A DNA stretch of 64,000 nt from Gammaproteobacteria bacterium. Lineage in GTDB: Bacteria; Pseudomonadota; Gammaproteobacteria; Burkholderiales; Burkholderiaceae_C. The notes beneath the pieces were generated by a model. The model saw nothing but the letters and a program-made list of their open reading frames with translations. It was not told the DNA's origin and did not search any database. Below are positions 44,358 through 53,104 of this stretch, piece after piece (position 1 is the first letter of the stretch; every line of letters begins with the position of its first letter). The stretch is from NCBI GenBank assembly GCA_018815325.1, contig JAHIYE010000016.1:62001-126000 (forward strand). Reading direction: 5' to 3'. Position numbers and translations under genes: made by a program.

Positions 44358-45554
44358 TCAGCCCTGCCTCGGACTCAGTGAGTGCTTCTGCCGTACCAGT
44401 AGCACACAGCACAACAGTGCCGGCACGGCCAGTGCCGCATAGCCCGCGCGATAACTGCCAAACAGGCCTGACAGCGCACCAAACACCGGCGGACCAAGCA
44501 CCACGCCGAGAAAGGTCACGGCCAGCGTGCCGCCAGTCGCGAGGCTCGCCTGCCCCTTGGGCGCCTGGCGGGCCACCTCGGCCAGGTACACCCCATTCCA
44601 GCCAATCGCCGAGGCGCCGAACACGGCCAGAATGGTCAGCACCAGTGCCCGAGGCATGGCCGCATCGAACAAGGCGGTGGCCACACAACACAGGGCCATC
44701 AGCCCGCCCAATGCCGCCAGCATGAGCCGCGCACCCAGAAACCGGTCTGCCACATAGCCCCAGAACACCCGCCCGCCCATGCCGGCCACTTGCGACACCG
44801 ACAGCGCAAAACCCGCGGCGATCAGCCCATAGGCCAGCGAGTCGTAGAGGTAGGTCACGAGGTAGGTCACCAGCGAAAGCTGGGTGGCGGAGAAGACAAA
44901 CGAGCACATTGCCAGCGTCGTCAGACCCCGATGCCGCAGCACCAGCCGGATCGGCTGCGCCAGGCTGCCCAGCATCAGCGGACTCTTGGGGTTGCGGTCG
45001 GCATCCAGTTCAGCCCGCAGCGGTTGCGACATGACCGCGCAGAGTACGCACAGCAGGGCCACCAGCAGCAAGGCGCTCTGCCAGCCCGTGACCAGCAGCA
45101 CGCCGGGAATCACAACCCCCGCCAGCACCCCGCCCAGCGGTACCCCGGTTTGCTTGAGTGAAAACACCAGCGACATGCGGTGCGCAGGCGTGGACAGCGC
45201 CAGCAGGTGCGAGCTGGCCGGTGTGACAGGGCCATAGCCCATGCCGATGAAAACGGCACCCAGCGCGATCACCGGCACAGAGTTCACCGCACACAGTGCC
45301 AGACCGAGTGCGCAAAGCATTAATCCGACCTGACTCACCCGGATCGCGCCAAAGCGCGCCACGGCCGTCCCCGCCGACAGACTCGCCAGCATGGCGCCGG
45401 CATAGACCAGGGCCACATAGACACCGACGTAGGCGGAAGAAACACCCAGTGCGCTGCCCACCACGGGCGCCATCACGGGCAAAGTCAGCAAGGCCATGGA
45501 GACCATGGCCTGGATGGCCAGCGTCACGGCCAGCGGCAACCAGTTGTTTTTCAA
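44358..45554 (-). CDS. Major facilitator superfamily transporter
   Basis: A 398-residue carrier with about twelve membrane segments. The MFS loop 2-3 motif appears as SAGTAVARFGAIRVSQVG near residue 60 and its second-half counterpart as GGRVFWGYVADRFLGARLM near 255. SLKQTGVPLGGVLAGVVIP near 135 resembles the family's segment 5 motif for small-molecule carriers. The substrate is unknown. It is convergent with the transglutaminase gene and independent of the peptide-modification cluster as far as layout shows. Confidence 0.88.
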   Translation of the reverse strand: MKNNWLPLAVTLAIQAMVSMALLTLPVMAPVVGSALGVSSAYVGVYVALVYAGAMLASLSAGTAVARFGAIRVSQVGLMLCALGLALCAVNSVPVIALGAVFIGMGYGPVTPASSHLLALSTPAHRMSLVFSLKQTGVPLGGVLAGVVIPGVLLVTGWQSALLLVALLCVLCAVMSQPLRAELDADRNPKSPLMLGSLAQPIRLVLRHRGLTTLAMCSFVFSATQLSLVTYLVTYLYDSLAYGLIAAGFALSVSQVAGMGGRVFWGYVADRFLGARLMLAALGGLMALCCVATALFDAAMPRALVLTILAVFGASAIGWNGVYLAEVARQAPKGQASLATGGTLAVTFLGVVLGPPVFGALSGLFGSYRAGYAALAVPALLCCVLLVRQKHSLSPRQG

Positions 45555-45684
45555 ATCACGCTTTCACAGTTCACAGCATCAGGGTCATCGTCTGCCTGTG
45601 CAGACAGCCCGCAGGCCCGAGACCTGCCCCCTGATGATAAGGGCGCGAGATGAGCCGCCGGTCAAGGCACCCGCCACACAGCGT

Positions 45685-46350
45685 TCAGGCCGGTGCGACT
45701 GACTCGGCCGCGATCTGGCGCAGCGCCTGCTCGAACACCTGGGCAGGCTGGCCACCGGAGATCAGGTGGCGGTCGTTGATGATGATGGCCGGCACCGAAT
45801 GGATGCCCGCCCGCTGGTACAGGCCCTCAATCTCACGCACCTCGGCCGCATACTCATCGCTGGCCACGATGGCGCGCGCACGCTCCGTGTCCAGCCCAGC
45901 CTCGGCCACGGCCCGCAGCAGCACCTCGGGGTCGATCATTTTTTCAGCACGACCATGGTAGGCCTCCAGCAAGGCCTTCTTCAGTGCGTGCTGCTTGCCG
46001 GCATCCTCCAGCCCCGCCCAGTGCAGCAAGCGATGCGCATCAAAGGTGTTCCAGACCCGTAGTCGCCCTTCGGGCCGGAAGCTGAAGCCCACTTCGGCGC
46101 CACGCTGACGGATGGTTTCGCGAATCTGGGCCTGCTGCTCAGGCGTGGAGCCGTATTTTTCGGTGAGATGCTCGCCGATGTCCTGTCCCTCGGGCCCCAT
46201 CTGGGGGTTGAGCTCAAAGGGCTGGAAGTGCAGCTCGGCACCGACCTCACCCTCCAGCCGTACCAACGCCTGCTCCAGCGCACCCAAGCCTACGGCGCAC
46301 CAGGGACATGCAATGTCGGAAACAAAATCAATCTTGAGCGTGGTGGTCAT
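45685..46350 (-). CDS. DsbA-family oxidoreductase (FrnE-like)
   Basis: A 221-residue thioredoxin-fold protein without a signal peptide, so it is cytoplasmic. The CPWC active site lies in FVSDIACPWCAVGLGALEQAL near residue 15, and the cis-proline region is GIHSVPAIIINDRHLISGGQP near 180. It resembles FrnE/polyketide-associated DsbA-like disulfide isomerases (FELNPQMGPEGQDIGEHL near 43). GGAGA lies upstream of the ATG. Its substrate is unknown. It is probably a single gene; arfB lies 150 bp away beyond a dispersed repeat. Confidence 0.93.
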   Translation of the reverse strand: MTTTLKIDFVSDIACPWCAVGLGALEQALVRLEGEVGAELHFQPFELNPQMGPEGQDIGEHLTEKYGSTPEQQAQIRETIRQRGAEVGFSFRPEGRLRVWNTFDAHRLLHWAGLEDAGKQHALKKALLEAYHGRAEKMIDPEVLLRAVAEAGLDTERARAIVASDEYAAEVREIEGLYQRAGIHSVPAIIINDRHLISGGQPAQVFEQALRQIAAESVAPA

Positions 46351-46437
46351 GGCGGGTCTCCTGAAGCTGTGGAAATAAGGGCCATCCTAGGCCATCTTGC
46401 AAAACCCTGGCGGGTCGATGGCTACGCGTCCTGGCGA

Positions 46438-46494
46438 TTAATTGCTATTAATTTCATAGCTTATTACGCAATAGGGATAAGGGCCAAGTGCCAA
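46438..46494. repeat. Dispersed GCTA...TAGC repeat, copy D
   Basis: GCTATTAATTTCATAGC starts at 46444 after ATTAATT and is followed by TTATTACGCAATAGGGATAAGGGCC and AAAAA. It lies between the arfB stop and the dsbA-like start. It is the copy most like the Comamonadaceae repeats I remember. Confidence 0.65.
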
Positions 46495-46499
46495 AAACA

Positions 46500-46910
46500 T
46501 CAGATATCGACACGGCCTCGCCCCGCCTTGATCTCGGCGCGCTGGCTTTTCCCCTCCAGCCTGCGCCGGCGGGAAGCTTTGGTGGGTTTGGTCGGACGCC
46601 GCACCTTAGGAGGTGTGGCCACGCTATTGACGAGTTCATGCAGACGGGCAAAGGCATCGAGCCGGTTCATGTCCTGGCTGCGATGCTGCTGGGCCTTGAG
46701 CACCAGCACACCCTCTTGCGTGATGCGGCTGTCGCGCAATGCCAGCAAGCGCTCTTTCACATCCTCCGGCAACGATGAGGCCTTGATGTCGAACCGCAGG
46801 TGAATCGCACTGGACACCTTGTTGACATTCTGCCCTCCAGCGCCCTGTGCACGGATGGCCGTGACACTCACTTCGTCTTCGTTGATGACCAGGGGACTGC
46901 GCTCAGACAT
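46500..46910 (-). CDS. arfB: Alternative ribosome-rescue factor ArfB (peptidyl-tRNA hydrolase)
   Basis: A 136-residue class I release-factor-like protein. The GGQ motif is at residues 25-27 in RAQGAGGQNVNKVSSAIHLR. The C-terminal tail from about residue 100 is very rich in Lys and Arg (KVRRPTKPTKASRRRRLEGK), which in ArfB reaches into the empty mRNA channel. It releases peptides from stalled ribosomes without a stop codon. Start 46910 (MSERSPL) matches ArfB; a longer open frame upstream is not credible. It lies about 50 bp downstream of aroQ on the same strand. Confidence 0.95.
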   Translation of the reverse strand: MSERSPLVINEDEVSVTAIRAQGAGGQNVNKVSSAIHLRFDIKASSLPEDVKERLLALRDSRITQEGVLVLKAQQHRSQDMNRLDAFARLHELVNSVATPPKVRRPTKPTKASRRRRLEGKSQRAEIKAGRGRVDI

Positions 46911-46962
46911 CACGCAGGTCGACGCAAATCCAGCCGCAACACACCCGGGCCGAGCACAGGCA

Positions 46963-47412
46963 TCAGGTGGCCAGCTGTGCCAGCCCGGCGATGGCGAGCG
47001 GGTAGCCGTTGACACCGAAGCCGGCCATCACGGCCTTGGCCGCTGGCGAAATGTAGGAGTGGTGGCGGAAAGCCTCGCGTGCATGGACATTGCTGATGTG
47101 CAGCTCGATCAGGGTAATGCCCGTGCCCTTGATCGCATCGTGCAACGCAATGCTGGTGTGGGTATAGGCCCCGGCGTTGAGGATGACGCCCGCGAGCGTG
47201 CCTGCGGCTTGAGCGCGGCCGGCCTCATGAATCCAGTCCACCAGTTCACCTTCGTGGTTGCTCTGCCGGAAGTCCAGCACCAGGCCATTGGCGACGCAGG
47301 CGCGTTCGCACAGCTGCTGCACATCGGTCAGTGTTTGCGAACCATAGACGTGCGGCTCGCGGGTTCCCAGCAAGTTGAGGTTGGGGCCATTGAGGATGAG
47401 GACGGATTTCAT
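46963..47412 (-). CDS. aroQ: Type II 3-dehydroquinate dehydratase
   Basis: A 149-residue dodecameric-type dehydroquinase that interconverts 3-dehydroquinate and 3-dehydroshikimate. NGPNLNLLGTREPHVYG carries the catalytic Arg and Tyr. ILNAGAYTHTSIALHDAI and IELHISNVHAREAFRHHSYIS carry the Asn and His of the active site. In biosynthetic loci it often adjoins accBC, but here it is the last enzyme gene of a quinate/shikimate-type catabolic run, 13 bp after the Gfo/Idh gene, so a degradative (QuiB-like) role is likely. That role is inference from context. Confidence 0.95.
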   Translation of the reverse strand: MKSVLILNGPNLNLLGTREPHVYGSQTLTDVQQLCERACVANGLVLDFRQSNHEGELVDWIHEAGRAQAAGTLAGVILNAGAYTHTSIALHDAIKGTGITLIELHISNVHAREAFRHHSYISPAAKAVMAGFGVNGYPLAIAGLAQLAT

Positions 47413-47425
47413 GTGACTTGTTCTT

Positions 47426-48502
47426 TCAGTTCAATGCATTCAACGAGATGGTAACGCCGGTTTCAATCGAGCGACGTACGGCCTCCACCGCGCGCAGGCT
47501 CTGCAACGCATCATCCACCGTGATGATCGGTGCGGCCTGTCCTTGTACCACGTCACAGAAATGCGCCAGCTGTGCAGCCAGTGGATCAGACGCCTCGATG
47601 ACCAGGGTCTCCTGCACAAAGGGTGTGAACCAGCCTGGTTCACCGACCGGCACGTTCGCCTCAGCCGGCCGGGCATGGTGCCAGTGACGCAGTGTGGGAA
47701 CCGTCAACGAGCCGCTCGTGCCGGCCAGTGCATAGCAATGCTCGGCAGGGTAGCTCGCGTAGGCTTTGTTCTCGCCAGAGGTCTGCTCCCAGCTGAAGGG
47801 GGCCGCAGCGGTATCCGACAAGGTGAAGGTGCCCAGGGCACCGCTGGCAAAACGCAAGGTCATTACCACCGTGTCCTCGACTGCGAAGCCACGTACGGCA
47901 TGGGAGGCCGTGGCGTGCACCGACTCGATCTCACCGCACAGGTAGTGCAGGTTGTCCAGCTCATGGATCAGGTTGATGAGGATGGGGCCGCCACCAGCTT
48001 GCGTACGCCACGGTCCCTGTTTGAAATAGCTGTCGGGCTTGTAGAACTGCGCGCTGCCGATGACCGTGACCATGCGCCCGAGCTGCCCATCATCGATAGC
48101 CGCACGGGCACGCTGCAGGATCGCACTGTGGCGGCGGTGATGCCCCACCAGCATGGGAGTCGGTTTGTTGCGCAAGGCCTGACTCAGTGCCAGCCCGGCC
48201 TTGAGCGTATCTGCCACGGGCTTTTCAATCAGGGCCGGCACACCGTGGTTGGCGCAGAGCAGCGCGCCAGGGACATGCAGATGGTTGGGCGTGGCCAGGA
48301 CCACACCATCGGGGGGGTCTTGCTGCAGCAGCTCGGCCAGCTCACAGCAATGCGACACGCCAAGCTTCCCGGCCAGGGCAGACGATGCGGGTGCAGGGTC
48401 CACCAGTGCGCTCAACACAGTGCGGGGTTCGGCCTGGATCAGCTCAATATGCCGGCGGCCAATCAGTCCTGCACCAACCACTGCCAGTCGAATCGGGCTC
48501 AT
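47426..48502 (-). CDS. Gfo/Idh/MocA-family oxidoreductase
   Basis: A 358-residue NAD(P)-dependent dehydrogenase. The Rossmann motif is AVVGAGLIGRRHIELI at the N terminus, EKPVADTLKAGLAL near residue 90 carries the family Lys, and the C-terminal sheet domain includes GGPILINLIHELDNLHYL with the conserved His near 175. Start 48502 is preferred over ATG 48520 because GAGGA lies 7 bp ahead of it. In this locus it may oxidise quinate, shikimate or a related cyclitol acid before dehydration (inference). It sits between the PcaB-like gene and aroQ. Confidence 0.9.
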   Translation of the reverse strand: MSPIRLAVVGAGLIGRRHIELIQAEPRTVLSALVDPAPASSALAGKLGVSHCCELAELLQQDPPDGVVLATPNHLHVPGALLCANHGVPALIEKPVADTLKAGLALSQALRNKPTPMLVGHHRRHSAILQRARAAIDDGQLGRMVTVIGSAQFYKPDSYFKQGPWRTQAGGGPILINLIHELDNLHYLCGEIESVHATASHAVRGFAVEDTVVMTLRFASGALGTFTLSDTAAAPFSWEQTSGENKAYASYPAEHCYALAGTSGSLTVPTLRHWHHARPAEANVPVGEPGWFTPFVQETLVIEASDPLAAQLAHFCDVVQGQAAPIITVDDALQSLRAVEAVRRSIETGVTISLNALN

Positions 48503-48543
48503 TTTGCTGTCCTCTGCCAATAAATCTCAGTGGGTTAATCCGA

Positions 48544-49737
48544 TCAGGATGTCTTGCGCAGCCGTGCGAGCTGCGCCAGCGTCAGCTGGCTGGCATGCTG
48601 CGCCAGCGCTGGAGCAAACCACTGGTCTGCCACGGCGCGCGGCAGCGATGCTCGCACGGCATCGAGGTTGGAGCGCATGCGCTGGGCATCCACTCTCAGC
48701 GCGGGGAGCGCACCGGCCATGGCGCGGGCACTCCCATGTACCGACATCAACAACTGGGGCCATTCGGCCAACTCCGTCTGCCATCCCCCCAATGAACGAT
48801 CGTGCTCATGTGGCATGGCCGCCAGCAACGCGGCTACGCGCTGCGGCGTGCGCTGCGCAGCGGCCAGTGCAGCCATGCAGGCAACCGGGTTGCGCTTGTG
48901 CGGCAAGGTCGATGAGCCACCGCGTCCGGGCTCACTGGGTTCGCTGACCTCGGCGATCTCGAACTGGCCCAGGAGGGAAATGTCGCGTGCGATCTTGCCC
49001 AGGCTCCCGCTGAGCAGGCCCAGCTCACAGCCCAGCGCCACCCACTCGTCGCGCTGGGTATGCCAGGCAGCCTGCGGCACACCGAGCTGCAGCTCAGCCG
49101 CCATCCGTGCCGCCACCTCCGGACCGCGCCCCTGCATCTGGGAGAGCGTACCCACCACACCCCCGAGTTGAAGCTGCAGGGCATGGGATGCTGTGGCACG
49201 CAGCCGCTTCATGCTGCGTGTGAGCGGCGCAACCCAGGCAACACAGGTGAAGCCAAAACTGGTCACGCTGGCCGGCTGCATCAGCGTGCGCGCCAGGCAA
49301 GGCGTGTCGGCATGCCGCTCGGCAAGCTGGCAGAGCGCCGCGATGCTGGTCTGTACATCGGCCTCGATCATGAGCAGGGCCTCACGCGTCACCAGTGCCA
49401 TCGCGGTGTCAATCACATCCTGGCTGGTGCAGCCCAGGTGCACAAAAGGCACGGCCTCCTGATTGAACAGGCCCACGGTTTCCTTGAGACTGCGCACCAG
49501 CGGCTCTGCCAGGCTGCCTGCTCGGCCACTTTCGCGCACGATCTTGGCCGCGTCAAACAAATCCGCCTTGCAGGTACCGATGATGGACTGCGCAGCTGCC
49601 TCCGGGATCAAGCCAAGCGCCGCCTGTGCACGCGCCAGTGCCGCTTCGAAACGCAGCATGGCCGCCACGAAATTGCGCTCGCCGAAGGCCTCCAGAATTT
49701 CCGGCGTGGAGAGGAAGCCTTCAAACACATTGCTCAT
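48544..49737 (-). CDS. pcaB: 3-carboxy-cis,cis-muconate cycloisomerase-like protein (PcaB type)
   Basis: A 397-residue member of the aspartase/fumarase superfamily. The signature loop is GSSTLPHKRNPVACMA near residue 280, HLGCTSQDVIDTA near 100 and MQPASVTSFGFTCVAW near 150. The LPHKRNP form and length suit PcaB, which lactonises 3-carboxymuconate made from protocatechuate. Start 49737 (MSNVFEGFL) fits PcaB proteins; the upstream open stretch is not credible. No pcaG, pcaH, pcaC or pcaD is in the window, so the rest of the pathway is elsewhere. It follows the dehydroshikimate-dehydratase-like gene by about 20 bp. Confidence 0.85.
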   Translation of the reverse strand: MSNVFEGFLSTPEILEAFGERNFVAAMLRFEAALARAQAALGLIPEAAAQSIIGTCKADLFDAAKIVRESGRAGSLAEPLVRSLKETVGLFNQEAVPFVHLGCTSQDVIDTAMALVTREALLMIEADVQTSIAALCQLAERHADTPCLARTLMQPASVTSFGFTCVAWVAPLTRSMKRLRATASHALQLQLGGVVGTLSQMQGRGPEVAARMAAELQLGVPQAAWHTQRDEWVALGCELGLLSGSLGKIARDISLLGQFEIAEVSEPSEPGRGGSSTLPHKRNPVACMAALAAAQRTPQRVAALLAAMPHEHDRSLGGWQTELAEWPQLLMSVHGSARAMAGALPALRVDAQRMRSNLDAVRASLPRAVADQWFAPALAQHASQLTLAQLARLRKTS

Positions 49738-49757
49738 CGTGGCATTCCGCAGGGTGT

Positions 49758-50663
49758 TCAGGCGCCTGCGCGCTGCCTGAGCCGCAACTGATTGGGAATC
49801 GGCACCGAGCGCCGCAACACGTCCTCGCCCAGCCACAAGGCCGAACGCCAGGCCCGCTGCGCCACCACCGGCAAGGGCATCTGCTGGTAGTCGTCATTGA
49901 AAACCTCGAAGCTGTAATCACCCCGGTAGCCCAGCTCATGGAGTTTTCGCACCAGACCGGCCAGGTCGTTGCTGTGCACGCCCTCACCGGGGAACACCCG
50001 GAAATGCCGTGCGGTGGCCATACGCTCTTCGGGTGTGCGAATCTCATTCCACATGAAGTCGGACAGCTGCACCAAGAATATCTTGCGCGGGTCCAGCAGT
50101 TCGAGATCCTCCAAAGGCGTCTGCGTGGCAAACATGTGGAACGAATCCAGCCCGATGCCCAGGTTGGGCGCATCGGCCTGCGCCACCACATCCCAGGCCG
50201 TGGTGAACTCGTTGATATGGCGGCCCCAGGACAGGCCCTCATAAGCCACGCGGATGTTCAGCGGAATCGCCAGCATGGCCAGTTTGCGCAGATCGCGCGC
50301 GAGCGCATCCCGGTCATCGGTCGCGTGCGTCGAGGTGGAGGAGCACACCAGCAACAGACCGCAGCCGAGTGCATGGCACATCTCCAGCATGGACTTGGCC
50401 ACATCGATCTTGTAGTCATGCAAATGACCTGACAAACCCTCGAAGTCGCGCAGCACCTGAAAGCCTGTCACCCTCAGGCCACTGGCCCGGACCGACTCAA
50501 TAGCAGCCTCCAGCCCACCGGGATGACCCACGAGGTCGCGTGCCGACAGCATGATCTGTGTGAAGCCCGCATCATGCACGGCCTTGAGCCGGGCCTCAAG
50601 AGGTCCGGCCAGCGAGATGGTGTCCATCCCGAAATCGTCAACTCTTCCTTGCAGGCGGCTCAT
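49758..50663 (-). CDS. 3-Dehydroshikimate dehydratase domain protein (sugar-phosphate-isomerase fold)
   Basis: A 301-residue TIM-barrel protein of the AP-endonuclease/xylose-isomerase-like group. Candidate metal ligands are Glu142 (AYEGLSWGRH), Asp173 (GLDSFHMF), Gln199 (FLVQLSDFMWNEIR) and Glu253 (YSFEVFND), the Glu-Asp-Gln-Glu set I recall for the N-terminal domain of QuiC1-type dehydratases. It should convert 3-dehydroshikimate to protocatechuate. The gene ends 20 bp before pcaB and starts 6 bp after a VOC/HPPD-like gene, which looks like the other half of QuiC1. Confidence 0.88.
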   Translation of the reverse strand: MSRLQGRVDDFGMDTISLAGPLEARLKAVHDAGFTQIMLSARDLVGHPGGLEAAIESVRASGLRVTGFQVLRDFEGLSGHLHDYKIDVAKSMLEMCHALGCGLLLVCSSTSTHATDDRDALARDLRKLAMLAIPLNIRVAYEGLSWGRHINEFTTAWDVVAQADAPNLGIGLDSFHMFATQTPLEDLELLDPRKIFLVQLSDFMWNEIRTPEERMATARHFRVFPGEGVHSNDLAGLVRKLHELGYRGDYSFEVFNDDYQQMPLPVVAQRAWRSALWLGEDVLRRSVPIPNQLRLRQRAGA

Positions 50664-50669
50664 GCTGCA

Positions 50670-51575
50670 TCACTCCCGCACGTCATGGACCAGCTCGAAC
50701 ATCACGCCGCCCATATAGGTTTGCGTGAGCGCGCCCCGCTTGTCGGAGTGCACACCGCTGGACTCCACGAAAGCCAGGCCACGCTGCTGCAACTCGGCCA
50801 CCGTGGCCAGCACGTCCGGTGTACCCAGCCCCAAGCGTTGCATGCGTTCATCGTCCTCGACGTCAAGCACCCCGGGTTCAGGCTCGATGAGCTGCACATA
50901 GAAACTGCCGCAAGGACTGTGCAGAATGCGCCCCTTGGGCAGGATGCCGAAGCGCTGCGCCTCGGGCAAGGCGGAAAAACCAAACAGCTCATGGTAGAAC
51001 TCCGCCCAGTCTTCGGTGCGGTCGTTACCGATGTATTGCACGATGCCGAAAAAGTGCAGACCCGCCACCGCTGGTGGGTGCTGATCCACGGTGGGAATGG
51101 GGGTGAAGTCGACGTCGTAAATCGAGAACTCCTTGTGCCGGTCCACGAAATAAATCCGGCTCGATCCAACACCGTGAACGGCCGGGATATTGAGCTCCAT
51201 CACCTCCACGCGCACCGGCACGGCCCAGGCCCCGCGCTCCAGAGCCCGCCGGTAGGCCGCCGCCGCATCGCGCACGCGCAGCGCAATGGCGGATATCTGT
51301 GGCTTGTCGGACTGCGTGTTCGCAGACGGCAGGCCACCGGCATGCGCATTGACAATCACATTGATATCGCCCTGTCGGTACAACAGGATTTCGCGCGAAC
51401 GGTGCCGTGCGATGGGACGAAAGCCCATCATCTCCAGCACCTGCCCGAGGGCCTGCGGCCGTGATGTGGCGTACTCGATGAACTCGATGCCCTCCATGCC
51501 CAGCGGATTGGGCAGGCTGGAGATCGCTTCCCGATCTGGTGCGCTCACCTTGCTTGTTGGACTGGCTTGTGTCAT
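50670..51575 (-). CDS. HPPD-like VOC protein, separate C-terminal half of a QuiC-type dehydratase
   Basis: A 301-residue protein with two vicinal-oxygen-chelate repeats like 4-hydroxyphenylpyruvate dioxygenase: MEGIEFIEYATSRPQALGQVLEMMGFRPIA in the first half and VAGLHFFGIVQYIGNDRTEDWAEFYHELFGF in the second. Of the HPPD iron ligands I see the first His (GLHFF) and the last Glu (GGVMFELVHD); where the middle His would be it reads MQRLGLGT. It is unlikely to be an active dioxygenase. ATG 51575 with GGAG upstream is chosen over TTG 51596. In Pseudomonas QuiC1 this domain is fused to the dehydratase. Confidence 0.82.
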   Translation of the reverse strand: MTQASPTSKVSAPDREAISSLPNPLGMEGIEFIEYATSRPQALGQVLEMMGFRPIARHRSREILLYRQGDINVIVNAHAGGLPSANTQSDKPQISAIALRVRDAAAAYRRALERGAWAVPVRVEVMELNIPAVHGVGSSRIYFVDRHKEFSIYDVDFTPIPTVDQHPPAVAGLHFFGIVQYIGNDRTEDWAEFYHELFGFSALPEAQRFGILPKGRILHSPCGSFYVQLIEPEPGVLDVEDDERMQRLGLGTPDVLATVAELQQRGLAFVESSGVHSDKRGALTQTYMGGVMFELVHDVRE

Positions 51576-51608
51576 GGCATGTGCTCCGGGAAACAATGGG
51601 GGAATGGG

Positions 51609-52355
51609 TCAAACAACGGCCGTCGCATCCGGGGCATGCGCGCCCCCGAGGAACAGGCGCTCGATGTTCGGGTCCGCCAGCAACTCGGAGGCTGGTTTTT
51701 GCAGCACCAGTCGGCCCGACTCCAGGGCAATGGCTTCGTCGGATATCTTGAGTGCGCTCTTGACGTTCTGCTCCACCATGAGCACGGTGGTGCCCTGCTC
51801 AACCAGCTTGCGCAGCAAACGGAACACGTCCTGCACGAGCATAGGAGAGAGGCCGATCGAGGGCTCGTCGATCAGCAGCACCTTCGGCCTCAGCAGCAGC
51901 GCACGGCCAATCTCGAGCTGCTTCTGTTCACCACCCGACAGCGCCGAGGCCTGCGAGTGCAGGCGCTCCTTGACCCGGGGAAAGAAATCGAGCACCTCGG
52001 GGATGCGCTCATGCGTCGTCTTCATGCCGAGCGTGATGCCGCCAAGTTCCAGGTTCTGGAATACCGTGAGCTGCGGAAACAGGTTGCGCCCCTGCGGCAC
52101 GAAGGCGATGCCCTGCGCCAGCAACGCTTTCTGGCTCGCACCCGAGATGTCCACGCCATCGAGCAGGATGCTGCCCTGGCGTGGCGTGAGCAGGCCAAAC
52201 AGCGTCTTCAGCACGGTTGACTTGCCAGCGCCATTGGGCCCCAGCAACAAGGTGATGGCGCCACGCCGGGCCTTGAACGACAGGTTGTTGAGGATCATGA
52301 AATCCTTGTAGCCCGCCACGACGTTCTTGAATTCGATACAGGTTTGGTCCGACAT
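51609..52355 (-). CDS. livF: Branched-chain amino-acid-type ABC transporter ATPase (LivF)
   Basis: A 248-residue ABC ATPase. Walker A is GPNGAGKST (residues 39-47), the signature is LSGGEQKQLEIGRALLLRPK, and Walker B is VLLIDEPSIGL, as in LivF. It energises uptake with LivG, LivH and LivM in the inner membrane. It is last of the five importer genes and begins 2 bp before the end of livG on the same strand. Position in the quinate-type locus suggests a hydroxylated ring acid as substrate instead of an amino acid (inference). Confidence 0.95.
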   Translation of the reverse strand: MSDQTCIEFKNVVAGYKDFMILNNLSFKARRGAITLLLGPNGAGKSTVLKTLFGLLTPRQGSILLDGVDISGASQKALLAQGIAFVPQGRNLFPQLTVFQNLELGGITLGMKTTHERIPEVLDFFPRVKERLHSQASALSGGEQKQLEIGRALLLRPKVLLIDEPSIGLSPMLVQDVFRLLRKLVEQGTTVLMVEQNVKSALKISDEAIALESGRLVLQKPASELLADPNIERLFLGGAHAPDATAVV

Positions 52356-52357
52356 GG

Positions 52358-53104
52358 TCAGCTCCCCAGATAGGCGTCCAGCACCTGCTTGTTGCCACGG
52401 ATTTCCTCCGGGGTACCGATGGCCATCACCTCGCCTTCAACCAGCACCATGATGCGATGGCACAGGTCCATCACGAAGTCCATGTTGTGCTCGATCACGA
52501 CGAACGAGCCCTTGCGCTTCTGATTCAGTTGCTTGAGCAGTGTGGATATACCCCCCACCAGAGAGGGGTTCACCCCTGCGCAGGGTTCATCCAGCAGCAC
52601 CAGGTCTGGCTCGCTCATGAAGGCCATCGCAATGTCCACGAGCTTTTGTTGCCCATAACTCAGGCTGCCTGCCGGTTTGTCGGCCACATGGCGAATGCGG
52701 AACAGGTCGATCAGTTCGTCCGCCTTGTCACCCAGGCCAGAGTCACCCGGCGCGAACATGCGGCTGAACATGGTGCCCTGGTGCTCCTGCGCGGCCACCA
52801 GCAGGTTGTCGCGCACGGTCATCTTGCCAAACACCTGAAGGGTCTGGAAGGTGCGTCCCACGCCACGGCGGTTGAGCTCCAGCGGCGAGAGACCGGTGAT
52901 GGACTCGCCGTTGAGTTCGATGCTGCCCGAGTCGGGGCTGATCTGCCCGAGTACGCTGTTGAACATGGTGGTCTTGCCCGAACCGTTGGGGCCGATCACC
53001 CCGAAGATTTCACCGGGCATCACTTCGAAACTCACGCCGCCGACCGCCTGGATCGCACCGTAAGCTTTTTTAAGATGACTGACCTTGAGCAAAGGAGCGT
53101 TCAT
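52358..53104 (-). CDS. livG: Branched-chain amino-acid-type ABC transporter ATPase (LivG)
   Basis: A 248-residue ABC ATPase with Walker A GPNGSGKTT near residue 35, the LivG-type signature LSYGQQKLVDIAMAFMSEPD, and Walker B LVLLDEPCAGVNP followed by FVVIEHNMDFVM. Its GTG-independent ATG at 53104 overlaps the livM stop (ATGA), so the two are coupled. A longer open frame upstream runs across livM and is not used. It works with LivF as a heterodimeric motor. Confidence 0.95.
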   Translation of the reverse strand: MNAPLLKVSHLKKAYGAIQAVGGVSFEVMPGEIFGVIGPNGSGKTTMFNSVLGQISPDSGSIELNGESITGLSPLELNRRGVGRTFQTLQVFGKMTVRDNLLVAAQEHQGTMFSRMFAPGDSGLGDKADELIDLFRIRHVADKPAGSLSYGQQKLVDIAMAFMSEPDLVLLDEPCAGVNPSLVGGISTLLKQLNQKRKGSFVVIEHNMDFVMDLCHRIMVLVEGEVMAIGTPEEIRGNKQVLDAYLGS

